Positions 46,362 to 55,193 of a stretch of DNA of 64,000 nucleotides are shown piece by piece. This DNA is from JBPOHE01 sp052035915 (GTDB taxonomy: Bacteria > Pseudomonadota > Gammaproteobacteria > Chromatiales > Chromatiaceae). Within the stretch, counting starts at the first letter, position 1. Every line of letters begins with the position of its first letter. Made by a program: the position numbers and the translations under genes. The notes beneath the pieces are model-generated. The model ran no database searches. It was not told the origin of the DNA and saw nothing but the letters and a program-made list of their open reading frames with translations. The stretch spans positions 1-64,000 of the forward strand of contig JBPOHE010000088.1 in assembly GCA_052035915.1 (NCBI GenBank), given 5' to 3'.

Positions 46362-46480
46362 CCGGGCATCGACTGGAAAAGGCCAATTTTCGTTCTTTTA
46401 CAGAGAACAATGCGCCTATTGATAAAGGCATTGTTCTCCAAAAGAGAACGAAAAACCGGGCAAAAGAGCCCTGGCCCGGG
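46362..46480. repeat. 118-bp palindromic interspersed element, copy G
   Basis: It runs from CCGGGC to GCCCGGG and has GTTCTTTTACAGAGAACAAT, ATTGTTCTCCAAAAGAGAAC, and long arms (GGCCAATTTTC / GAACGAAAAACCGGGC). It starts about 66 bases after the activator's stop. Confidence 0.78.
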
Positions 46481-46793
46481 AGCCGCCTGACGACCTCCTG
46501 AGTGAAGGAGGCTGGTATTGATGTCGTTTCCGAATATATTCTGGTCTCGATGCCGACGACCATGGCGTAACAAGGCTTGCGGTGGGAGGCCCGCCCTGTG
46601 GGAGGTGCGCCTCGCGCCGATTCATCTCGTCGCGGCGGGGGCGCCGCTCCCACCGACAGCTTCTACCCGAGCTGAGCAGAATTCCTGATTCCGCGGTGTA
46701 CGGCCGGTTCTGGCGTCAGCCCCTCAGCCGCCGATCACGGATCGGGCAGGCCAGGTACTTCTCCGATCAAGGGTGTAGTTGGGACGGGTCGGA
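46481..46793. other. intergenic region, palindromic repeats only
   Basis: It holds GTGGGAGGC / GCTCCCAC inverted pieces (46581-46655), a common type of gammaproteobacterial intergenic repeat, and no credible gene before the stop of the large ATPase gene. Confidence 0.5.
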
Positions 46794-49700
46794 TCACTCG
46801 GCCACCACCAGATCCAGCATCGGGCCGAAGGCCAGGGGCAGGTCTTCGGCTAGCAGCTCCGGGTCGGCAAGCTCGATCATGCCGTCGGCCTGGATGCGCA
46901 CCAGGGTGCGAAATAGACCATTCCGGAAGACCACCGTGGCCCCCAGTACCGCCCGTCCCCCCTGGTTCGCCAGCCGCTCCATGGGGGTAACCAGGGCCGC
47001 CAGCCGCTCCCGCTCGGCGTCGGTCGCCGTGGGCAACCAGGTGATGGCCGCCGGGTACTCAATGAAGCGGAACGAGCCCAGATCCGAATTGATGACCATA
47101 AAGAAAAATCGGACATAGGCGCGGAGCACGGCCTCGGCCGCGGCGGCCTCCGCCAGGTCTAGAGGTGGGCGGTGTCCCATCAAGTTATAGATCCAGTCGT
47201 TGGTGCGGCCGGCCAGCACTAGGCCATCGGGGTGCAGCACGAAAGGCACCGCCAGCTCGCCGCCGCGGTGGGGCAGCAGGACTAGATGGGCCTCGGGCAG
47301 GAACGGCAGGGCCGCGGTGCGCAACTCGACGCGATCGAACGCCTCCAGGTTGGCGATCCCGAGCCGGGGTACCTCGGCCGCGAAGCGGGCGGTCAACTCC
47401 GCCGAGGCCGGTGCTAGGGGCAGTCCGGCAAAGGTCGCGGCGCCGTCAGGGGACACCACGCAGGGGCGCACCCCCAGGTCCGGGTCTCCCGTCCGGGGCA
47501 GCCCGGTAGGGAGATAGGGGATCTTGGTCATGGCCTGGAGTGAGGCCACCAAATCCGGGTCGAGGCGCTCCAGGGCCTCCGGCTGCAAGTCTTCCGCCAA
47601 GGCCTGAGCCCGGGTCCGGAGGGTGACCACCTCGGCACTATCCGCGGCCAAGCCCTGTTCCTCCAGCAGGTCCGCCACGTCCAACAACAGGCCGGGATCG
47701 CGCAACCGCAGGGCCAGTCCGCGGATCAGCCAAGTGCGTGGGTCCGGTGCGGCCTCGGCTGCATCCGCGGGCGGCGTCAGGGCATTTAGGGCCGAGAGGA
47801 TGGCAGCGTAGCCTTTGGCACGGCCCTCCTGCGCGCTGATACGACTCAGCTGCTCGGCGAGGACGGCCAATGGCTCCGACTCCGGGATCACTTGCCATCC
47901 GAGATCGCGGAGCCTATCGAAAAAGGCTTGTTGCTGGTCTAGGGCAGCGGCGACATACAAGGCCACTGGCAGATGTTCCGCTGCTTGCCCGGAATCCAGT
48001 CTGGCCAGGGACTCGAAGCCCGCCAGGATCTGGGCGCCACAGGCCGTGAAATCCATATCCTGGGGCATTCGTCCGGCGAAGATCATCATGTTTCTCAGAT
48101 CAGTAGTCCGGCTGGAGGCATCCCCCAGCCGTTCCGCCAGCTCTGCGGCCTCCGTCAGGGCCGTGATGGCCTCCGTGTGCTTGCCGGTCATGCCCAGGCA
48201 GTAGCCTAGCAAGCTCATTGCCGCTTGCCGCTGGGTTTCATCGCCGAGGCCCAGATCAATAGCTTTGCGCAAGGCCGTGATGGCCTCATCTCGGCGCTCC
48301 AAATTATCCAGGGCGTCTCCTTGGAGGTAGAGGGAACGAGCTTGAACGCTGGTGTCGTGATGTAAGGCCGCCCGGGCCTCCAGGCCCCGAGCCGTGACCA
48401 ACATTTCCTCGAACTGTCGAAGCCGTTGCAGCCTTACTACGACCGCCTCAGTGGCATTGGCCTCGCGGTCGAAGTCACGGGCGGTACGGGCCAGGTCCAG
48501 GGCTTGGCGGGCGGCCGCCAGGGCCTCGTCGTGGCGTTCCAGCTGGGCCAAACAAGCGCTCTGCAAGGCAAACCCATCGCATGCATTTCCGAAGTCCTCT
48601 ACGGCCAACGCCCAGTCCCCTGTCTGCCGGGCAGCCTCTAGGGACTCCGCGTGGCGATCGAGTTCAAACAGCAACCACGCAACCAGCCCTAGTGCCTCCG
48701 CTGCCCGCCCCAGATTCTGTGCCTCCTGCAGAAACTCGATGGATTCCCGGGCGGGGAGCAAGGCGTCCTCCTTCCGTCCCAGCCCAGCAAGGGCATGAGC
48801 CATCATTTGCAGACTGCGTCCTTCCCAAGCCGTCAGCTCGAGCCTACGGGCCAGTTCCCGGGCAGTCTCGGCTTGGTGCAGTGACCTCTGGTAATCTTTT
48901 CTATGCCAGTTTGCCCAACTCAGGGTCATGGCCGCAGCAAGCCCTGCCTCAGGGCTGGATGTTCTGTCCGGGTCGATGGTGGCCCCACCCATGGCCAGCG
49001 CCCGATCGAGGTCGCGAAACACGGGCTCAAGAAGCATGCTGCCCAGGTTCCGAACCATCACGACCGCATCCCCATCCCCTTCCGCCGCCCCCAGAGCCTC
49101 ATAGAGCACCGCCTCCGCCCGGGCGTCCTCATGATTCGATGCCGGCTCCCGCAGGCAATGGGCCACCGCCAGGGCACAGAGCCGGAAGATGTGCAGGCGT
49201 CCATCCCCGCCCCGGGACTCCCGGTCAAGACGCTCGATCAGCTCACGGGAGACCCCAGCGCGCAGGGCGTCCAAGATTGCTTGGGCGGCGGCCTGGTCGG
49301 CAGGCTCCAGCAGGCGGCGCAACAGGTCCAGGCGCAGGATGAAGCCGAAGGCCAGGTGGCGGCGCGGCGCCCCCGGCTGCACCGCGCCTTCCCCCGGCGA
49401 CAGGGCCCGTCCGATCCCGTGACGGCTGAGGCGCAGTAGGACCGCGGCCTCATCCCGGCGCCCGCACCGGGCGAAGGACTCCGCCTCCAGCTGTAGGTCG
49501 TCGCGACTGAACCAAGCCACCAGGAGCTCCACCGCCTCCTCGAAGTGGCTGACCGCGGATAGGGCCGGGTCGTGGCCGATCACCTGGCGTTGCTTGTACC
49601 AATAGGCCATCACTCGGTCGGTGGCCTGATAAAGCATGGCCCGGCCGCTGCCGCCCTGTTCCTTGTGGCCCAGGATCAGGCGCTCCGCCTGGAGACGGCG

Positions 49701-50801
49701 AAAGGCCTCGGCCAGGGCGGACTGGCTCAGTCCCTCCTCAGCAAAGCGCTGGGCGATCTCGGTCTGAGAGGCTGGCTCCCTGCCGCGCAGCAGGGTGTCG
49801 AACACCAACTGGCATTCGTCGCTGAGATCGCCCAGGCGATGCTGGTAATAGGGGGTCAGCTCGTCGATAAGGGCCGCCAGGTTCAGGGTGGCGTGCTCCA
49901 GGTCCTGCTCCAGGAGGTGATCCACCAGGACCGCGATCATGCGCGGGGCGCCGCCGCTAAAAAGGGTCAAGGCCTTGAGCTGGATCTGCTCCTGCCGGGT
50001 CAGCTCCGCCGCTACGCCCCGGGACAACCGGCGACGGCGCAGGGCATAGGCGAGGACCTCGGGCTCGGTCCAGGGTTCCAGGGGCTGCTCCCGGATCCAC
50101 TGGAACAGGGGGTGTTCCGGATTATCGTTGCGGATGTTATGGGTGGCGCTGATGGCCAGCATCAGGCGATTACCGGGGCGAGAGATGACACCGCGCAGAG
50201 CCAGTTCCACGGTCCGATCCTCGGGCCTCACGCCTGCGGCTACCCGCTCCCCCTTGGGCAGGCCGCGGCGGCGCCCGGCCCGGGCGGCCAGGCGCGCGAG
50301 CTTGTCCATCAGCTCATCGAAATTTTCCACCGCCGCTATCACCAGGCCCCGTCCGGGGCCGAAGCGCTGGTCCAGAGCGGTGTCCAGGCCGGCAATGGCC
50401 CGGTCCAGGGCATCTGGGGCCTCGTCGCGGAAATGGCCGATGCCGCCGCTCAGGTCACCGACCATGAGGCGGCGCACCTCGTCCACCAAGCGCGCCACCG
50501 AGGTGACGTTGGGCAGCTCTTCCGGGAGATGGGCGAAGGCCAGCGGATGGCCCTGGGCAGCCAGCTCCTCGACCTTGCGGCGGAGTTGGCGCAGCAAGAA
50601 GCTCTTGCCATAGCCGCGGGGCGCCACCAGGGCCAGGTGCTGGATGGCGCCGCCCTGGGCATTGTGGACGATGGTCGCCAGCCAGTTGGCCAGGAGATCC
50701 TCCCGGCTGGTGGCTAGGGCGTCGATCTGGCGGTCGGTCAGACGGCGCGGGTTGAAAACGTCGATGCGTGGGGATTCGCAGCGAGAGATCCAGATGGCCA
50801 T
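46794..50801 (-). CDS. large P-loop ATPase with helical (TPR-like) repeats
   Basis: The 1335-residue protein has an AAA/STAND-type ATPase domain (about 40-330): Walker A VAPRGYGKSF (59-68), Walker B-like LVIAAVENFDEL, and sensor LAISATHN. A winged-helix segment (about 340-410) follows, then a long array of TPR-like helices (about 480-1000: LARRLELTAWEGRSLQMMAH, SLYLQGDALDNLERRDEAIT). The C-terminal 250 residues look like a separate alpha/beta domain. This is the layout of signal-transducing ATPases, some of them antiviral. It starts eight bases after the smaller ATPase gene. I chose ATG 50801; a start at 50840 would overlap that gene. Confidence 0.8.
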   Translation of the reverse strand: MAIWISRCESPRIDVFNPRRLTDRQIDALATSREDLLANWLATIVHNAQGGAIQHLALVAPRGYGKSFLLRQLRRKVEELAAQGHPLAFAHLPEELPNVTSVARLVDEVRRLMVGDLSGGIGHFRDEAPDALDRAIAGLDTALDQRFGPGRGLVIAAVENFDELMDKLARLAARAGRRRGLPKGERVAAGVRPEDRTVELALRGVISRPGNRLMLAISATHNIRNDNPEHPLFQWIREQPLEPWTEPEVLAYALRRRRLSRGVAAELTRQEQIQLKALTLFSGGAPRMIAVLVDHLLEQDLEHATLNLAALIDELTPYYQHRLGDLSDECQLVFDTLLRGREPASQTEIAQRFAEEGLSQSALAEAFRRLQAERLILGHKEQGGSGRAMLYQATDRVMAYWYKQRQVIGHDPALSAVSHFEEAVELLVAWFSRDDLQLEAESFARCGRRDEAAVLLRLSRHGIGRALSPGEGAVQPGAPRRHLAFGFILRLDLLRRLLEPADQAAAQAILDALRAGVSRELIERLDRESRGGDGRLHIFRLCALAVAHCLREPASNHEDARAEAVLYEALGAAEGDGDAVVMVRNLGSMLLEPVFRDLDRALAMGGATIDPDRTSSPEAGLAAAMTLSWANWHRKDYQRSLHQAETARELARRLELTAWEGRSLQMMAHALAGLGRKEDALLPARESIEFLQEAQNLGRAAEALGLVAWLLFELDRHAESLEAARQTGDWALAVEDFGNACDGFALQSACLAQLERHDEALAAARQALDLARTARDFDREANATEAVVVRLQRLRQFEEMLVTARGLEARAALHHDTSVQARSLYLQGDALDNLERRDEAITALRKAIDLGLGDETQRQAAMSLLGYCLGMTGKHTEAITALTEAAELAERLGDASSRTTDLRNMMIFAGRMPQDMDFTACGAQILAGFESLARLDSGQAAEHLPVALYVAAALDQQQAFFDRLRDLGWQVIPESEPLAVLAEQLSRISAQEGRAKGYAAILSALNALTPPADAAEAAPDPRTWLIRGLALRLRDPGLLLDVADLLEEQGLAADSAEVVTLRTRAQALAEDLQPEALERLDPDLVASLQAMTKIPYLPTGLPRTGDPDLGVRPCVVSPDGAATFAGLPLAPASAELTARFAAEVPRLGIANLEAFDRVELRTAALPFLPEAHLVLLPHRGGELAVPFVLHPDGLVLAGRTNDWIYNLMGHRPPLDLAEAAAAEAVLRAYVRFFFMVINSDLGSFRFIEYPAAITWLPTATDAERERLAALVTPMERLANQGGRAVLGATVVFRNGLFRTLVRIQADGMIELADPELLAEDLPLAFGPMLDLVVAE

Positions 50802-50809
50802 AGGTTCGT

Positions 50810-52054
50810 TCAGCCGTTGAGGGCGTCGCGCTCGGCCCACCAGACGGCGGCCAGGGGCGTGGCGAAGCCGAAATGGTTGCCGGGGCGCTTGGCGAGGAAG
50901 TCGTCCTGGATCAGGGCGGTCAGCAGGGCGGTCTTTTGCACCAGGGTCCAGTCCTGGGGAAATACCTCGGCCAGGGCCGTGGCGGGGATCTCTTCCGGGT
51001 CGCCGAAGCGTCGGAACATGCCCATGGCGACGTTGGCCTCCTCTCGCGCGTAGTAGCGGAGCCGGTTGTCAAACTGGGGGAAGAAGTTCTGCTGTAGCAG
51101 CCGTTCCGTGGTCTCAGCAGCGAGGCCGCTGATCACCTCGGGTGTCAGGCCGCGGCCCCGCGCCGCGCGCTGAAGGTCCAGGAAGATGGCCTGGAAGAAG
51201 GTGGGATAGGCAGCGGGTGGGGCAGTAAGTACTGCTTTCGTGTCCTCTGGGGTCCAGAAGTCAAATCGGCAGCCCCGGGCCAGGGCGGCGATCATGGCCT
51301 CGGCATCGACCTTGGCTAGGGGCGGCAGCCGCTCATGATTCAGGTCGCCGAACAGATTGGGGTCTACGCCCAGGTTCCGCTCCAGGCGATGCACGCCGAT
51401 GGAGCCGGCGATCAGCATGGCCAAGCCAGCGTCGCGCCAGCGGCGCAGCTCAGTTAGGAAGGCAGCGACGTGACGGCTGTCCGTGTCGCCTTGGTCGTGC
51501 AACTCCTGGCAGAAGAAGGGTAATTCGTCGAGGATCAGGACGATCTTTCGGTCATGTCGGCGTAGGCGCTCGCTGATGGGACCCAGGATGGCCTCCAAGT
51601 ACTCCAGCACATCCTTGGGGCCGGCATGCCTCTCTTGGTCCTTGCTCGGGCCGCAGGTCCAGAGTTGCAGCACCTGGCGGACGCGCGAGGGCAGCTTCAG
51701 GGCGGCGTCGGTGAACAGGCCGCGGATGCCGTCGGCGAGGCTGCGGTCTGCCTGCTGTTCGCAGGCCTGTATTAGCCGGCCGACCAGGGTCTCGATGCGG
51801 TTGGCCCCCTGCAGCTCCAGGGTCACCGGCTGGGCGCCCTCTCGGCGGACCAGCTCGTCGATGCCGAGCATCAGGCTCGATTTGCCGATACGCCGCAGGC
51901 CGAACAAGCTGACGCTGTTGCCTTTCAGGAGCAGGCGGGCGATGGGGCATTCCAGGTCCCAACGGGGCCAGCGGCTGTCGCCCTTGGCAGCTTGGCCGTA
52001 ATGGGGGATCAGTTCTGCGGAGGGGGCCGATTCTTCACAGTGGTCCAGCAACAT
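50810..52054 (-). CDS. AAA-type ATPase partner of the large ATPase
   Basis: The 414-residue protein has a single P-loop domain: Walker A FGLRRIGKSS (51-60), Walker B KIVLILDELPFF (170-181), then a helical and winged-helix-like C-terminal half. It resembles archaeal-type (PF01637) ATPases, as its neighbour also does. ATG 52054 follows GGAG by eight bases; a longer frame upstream starts without a site. It leads a two-gene operon. An IS remnant lies just upstream, consistent with an accessory, mobile location. Confidence 0.8.
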   Translation of the reverse strand: MLLDHCEESAPSAELIPHYGQAAKGDSRWPRWDLECPIARLLLKGNSVSLFGLRRIGKSSLMLGIDELVRREGAQPVTLELQGANRIETLVGRLIQACEQQADRSLADGIRGLFTDAALKLPSRVRQVLQLWTCGPSKDQERHAGPKDVLEYLEAILGPISERLRRHDRKIVLILDELPFFCQELHDQGDTDSRHVAAFLTELRRWRDAGLAMLIAGSIGVHRLERNLGVDPNLFGDLNHERLPPLAKVDAEAMIAALARGCRFDFWTPEDTKAVLTAPPAAYPTFFQAIFLDLQRAARGRGLTPEVISGLAAETTERLLQQNFFPQFDNRLRYYAREEANVAMGMFRRFGDPEEIPATALAEVFPQDWTLVQKTALLTALIQDDFLAKRPGNHFGFATPLAAVWWAERDALNG

Positions 52055-52272
52055 CCCATGACTCCTTCGTTGGTGGGGAGGATCAATCTTCAAAGAGTGT
52101 GATAATGTATCATGAATTATTGATATCAATCTTCTCTGATACCATGCCCAGCAGGGCAATCGCATCAAAGCCGAATGCCATGGTCGTTGACTGACAGTAA
52201 TAATCGTTTATGGTCAATAGGTTACACCGGGGGCTGTCCACAGCACCTTGATTTGTGTAGTTTCCTGTCTTT

Positions 52273-53094
52273 TTGGGGCGCCCCATGGAGACAGAGAAGC
52301 AGAGTGTTCAAAGCCAGCGGATGTCGTTGGCAGAAGCGTTTGCGGAAATTCCGGACCCGCGCGTCGCGGGACGGTCGAAGCACAACCTAGTGGAGAGGCT
52401 GGTGGTGACGGTGTGCGGATTGATGTGCGGGGTGGACGACTTTGTCGGCATCGAGGCCTGGGCCAAAGAGCGCATCGACTGGCTGCGGCGCTTTCTGAAG
52501 CTGGAAAATGGGGTGCCGTCGCACGATACCCTGGGCCGGTTGTTCGGCTTGCTGGATCGCCGGGCGGTGGAGAAGAGCTTTCGCTCCTGGGTCGGCGGCG
52601 CGCTGCCGACGCTGGCGGAAGGGGGCGTAGTGGCGATTGACGGCAAGGCGAGCCGGCGCAGCCAGCTGACAGGCCAGCCGGCCTTGCACCTGGTCAGCGC
52701 CTTCGCCGCCGGGGCGGGGTTGGTGCTGGGGCAGGAAGCCTGTGCCGAGAAGTCCAACGAGCTGACGGCGATCCCGGTGCGGCTTGAAGCGCTGAGGCTC
52801 AAGGGGGTGATCGTCACCATCGACGCCATGGGCACGCACGCCAACATCGCTCAGGCGATCCGGGACAAGGAGGCGGACTACGTTCTGGCGGTGAAGGACA
52901 ACCAGCCCAAATTGGCTGAGTCGATCGCGACATTCTTCGAGATTGGACAAGCCGAAGGATGGAAAAACGTACGCCACAGCTACGTCGAGTCGGTCGAGAA
53001 GGATCATGGACGGCTGGAAGTCCGGCGCGGCTGGGCGTTCAGCCACCTCGATGGCTTGGCCGATCCCGGGCAATGGCCCGACTTGAAGATGTAA
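52273..53094 (+). pseudogene. ISAs1-type transposase, truncated
   Basis: It encodes the first about 270 of some 375 residues: AFAEIPDPRVAGRSKHNLVE, HDTLGRLFGLLDRR, VVAIDGKASRRS and LKGVIVTIDAMGTHANIAQA are the ISAs1 landmarks, including the first Asp residues of the DDE triad. It stops at 53094 and lacks the C-terminal third. A GGGCTGTCCACAG stretch near 52230 could be the left end of the element. Confidence 0.85.
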
Positions 53095-53097
53095 TGG

Positions 53098-53367
53098 AAC
53101 TAGGCGCACAAGACGGTGAATCACGCGAAGGGCGAGTATGCCCGCGACGAGGACGGCGACGGGTTCCACGAGGTTCACGTCAACACGATGGAGGGCCTGT
53201 GGTCGCGGCTGCACTCCTGGCTGCGCCCGCACCGGGGCGTTTCCCAGGACAAGCTGCCCTTGTATCTGGCCTTCTTCGAGTTCATCTACAACCTCAAAAG
53301 GCGCAGCAAGCGCCTACTTTCCTCACTGCTGGGGGTTTTGCTCAAAAAGACCCCGAAACCCATTTAG
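53098..53367 (+). pseudogene. IS1595-type transposase C-terminal fragment
   Basis: After a TAG at 53101 the frame reads KTVNHAKGEYARDEDGDGFH, EVHVNTMEGLWSRLHSWLRP and LPLYLAFFEFIYNLKRRSKR. This is the IS1595/ISXO2 C-terminal signature (HTN-type NTxEG, LxLYLxExxxRYN). It is not the missing ISAs1 end, so two different insertion sequences have been joined. No intact transposase remains. Confidence 0.75.
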
Positions 53368-53473
53368 AGCCAATGACTGGTTTTGTTCTTATTATGAGAA
53401 CAATGTGACAAAATAAATGGGGTTATGTTCTTTATTGGAGAACAGAAACCAAGCCAATGCGCCCCGGCCCGGG
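53367..53473. repeat. 118-bp palindromic interspersed element, copy H (left end lost)
   Basis: The right arm is intact to GGCCCGGGAG, with GTTCTTATTATGAGAACAAT and ATGTTCTTTATTGGAGAACAG hairpins. The CCGGGC left end is missing, cut away at the transposase fragment. So the transposon deletion or insertion came after this copy. Confidence 0.7.
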
Positions 53474-53687
53474 AGCCGCCTGGCGTCTTGGTGTGGGCAA
53501 CAGCGCTGGGACCTATTTCGCTCATCGCCGCGCTTCCTGAGGGCTGTGCGATGTACGCCCTCTCCCGCGAGCGGACGAGGGGAGGGAAGGGGTACTCCAG
53601 GCTATTCCACTTGGAATCCATGGCCTTTACACTCGCTGAGAATCGACAAAAGCGACCTCCCTTTTATAACGCCATAAGGAAACCATT
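53474..53687. other. upstream region of the lipoprotein gene
   Basis: No gene seen. The last 100 bases before 53688 are A+T-richer and end in a weak ribosome site (AAGGAAACC). Confidence 0.4.
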
Positions 53688-54734
53688 ATGGACAATGGTA
53701 GCGGCAACAGTGTTTGCTTATTTGATCTCTCCTGTGTCGCCTTCTTGACCCTCGTCATCGGCCTTATCCCCTGGTTGAGCGGTTGTGCCGGCAATCAGAC
53801 CATCACTGAAGTCATGGAAGACACCGGCGATCCCTGTTACGCCGAACGCAAGGCGGTCGCCGGGCATCAATCCCACTTCATTCAGGACATCGTCAACGGC
53901 GCCATCTTGGGCGCGGTCGGCGGAGCCGCGATCGGGATGGCCAGCGCCGCAAAGGCCGCAAAAAAGATCGACAAGGGCGCCGCCGCCGGCCTAAGCACGG
54001 CGGCGGGCGCGGTCGCCGGTGCCCTCGGCGGCTACTACAACGCCTTGCAACGGCAGCAGGGACAAACCCCCAACAAGTTCTACTCGAAGCTCCTCAACGA
54101 CGTCAGCGAAGAGAACCGCGAACTCAAGGACTTGAACCAAGACATGGATCGGCTGCTCGCCTGTCGGAAACGCAATGCCGATGCCATCCGTAGCGCGTAC
54201 AAGCGCAAGGGGCTCACCCGCCCCGAGGCGGAAGCCCAGAAGGAGGAGTTGCGGGGGCGTCTGGCCAAAGACATCGAACTGGCGAACAGCATTCGTGCCA
54301 ACCTGGGCAAGCGGGCCAATGACTTGCAGTTCGCCGGCATGAAGGTGGCGCCGGATCGGGTGGGTTATGTCGATATCGATGCCCAGAAGACGGGGAGCGG
54401 GGGCAAGAAAAAACAGACCAAGGCGACGGCGAAGAAGACCGCCCCTCCGTCCGAGGTCCAGCAGGCCATGGCCGAGTCCGGACCACCGCCGGCGGCAACC
54501 ACCAAGGAAGAGCGCAAATTGATCGCCAATATCGCTCAGAGCACCAGCCAACTCCAGGACAACGCCGTCAGCTTCAATACCTCGACCGCCAAACTGGAAA
54601 GCCTGGCGGATTCCGGTCTGGAACTGGATACGCCACGGGCCGGAACCCCGGAAAGGGCGATGCGGCTCCTGGCCTTGGTGAGCGCCGAGGACCGAGGTTG
54701 TACCTTGATGGCGAACCGACTGGCTTCCGCTTAG
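53688..54734 (+). CDS. lipoprotein with glycine-zipper segments
   Basis: The 348-residue protein has a hydrophobic segment and the lipobox LSGC (Cys at about 33). It then has two Gly/Ala-rich zippers (AILGAVGGAAIGMASAAKAA, AAGLSTAAGAVAGALGGYYN), a coiled coil (about 130-210) and a Lys/Thr-rich tail. Glycine-zipper domains insert in or lie along membranes, here probably the outer membrane. The family and role are unknown. It stands alone. Confidence 0.75.
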   Translation: MDNGSGNSVCLFDLSCVAFLTLVIGLIPWLSGCAGNQTITEVMEDTGDPCYAERKAVAGHQSHFIQDIVNGAILGAVGGAAIGMASAAKAAKKIDKGAAAGLSTAAGAVAGALGGYYNALQRQQGQTPNKFYSKLLNDVSEENRELKDLNQDMDRLLACRKRNADAIRSAYKRKGLTRPEAEAQKEELRGRLAKDIELANSIRANLGKRANDLQFAGMKVAPDRVGYVDIDAQKTGSGGKKKQTKATAKKTAPPSEVQQAMAESGPPPAATTKEERKLIANIAQSTSQLQDNAVSFNTSTAKLESLADSGLELDTPRAGTPERAMRLLALVSAEDRGCTLMANRLASA

Positions 54735-54847
54735 GCGAGGTAGGCGTAGATAGGTGTTAACCCATCGTTAGGCGAATGTAGCTTGGTCGGCAACGGCGGA
54801 TGGGGATCTTGGCCTGATGAGTAGATCCTTCCGCCAAACCGGTTACC

Positions 54848-54916
54848 GTTCACGGTGAGCTTGTCGAACCGCGAGCACCCCGCCGCTACCAGCCTTCGAC
54901 AAGCTCAGGCCGAACG
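54848..54916. repeat. REP-like TTCGACAAGCTCA inverted repeat
   Basis: Two inverted copies of TTCGACAAGCTCA with about 25 bases between them. A half-site (CCTTCGACTTGGCTCAGGG) recurs near 63430. Confidence 0.65.
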
Positions 54917-54988
54917 AAATAATTTGATGCTTCGAGCTATTGGCGGGTTACCTCAGCCGACTCGTCATTCCGGTCTTGGTGCGCCAGC

Positions 54989-55108
54989 GCGGGCCAGGGT
55001 CCATTGGGCCGATTTCTTGTTCTCATAATAAGAACGATAACCTACATTCTACTGGACATTGTTCTTTGAAAGAGAACGAATGACGGCCATTTCCAGCCGA
55101 TGCCCGGG
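54989..55108. repeat. 118-bp palindromic interspersed element, copy I
   Basis: It runs from GCGGGCC to GCCCGGG and has GTTCTCATAATAAGAACGAT, ATTGTTCTTTGAAAGAGAACG, and arms GGGCCGATTTC / GGCCATTTCC. Confidence 0.72.
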
Positions 55109-55193
55109 CCCCTCGGCCAAGGTCGAAGAGAGCCGCTAGAATGCGGGTCCATGGCGGAATTGTGGCGCCGCTCCGAAAACAGGAGGTCGTGAG

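Larger units (their letters stand above)
54735..55193. other. intergenic region with REP and element copy I
   Basis: No gene seen. At 54848-54916 GTTCACGGTGAGCTTGTCGAA is inverted as TTCGACAAGCTCAGGCCGAAC, the widespread TTCGACAAGCTCA-type palindrome. Element copy I follows, and GGAGG for the MFS gene ends the region. Confidence 0.6.

Noticed and set aside
49572..50717. 381-residue plus-strand frame opposite the large ATPase
   Set aside because: The minus-strand frame has Walker motifs and repeats; this one is Gly/Gln-rich shadow sequence.
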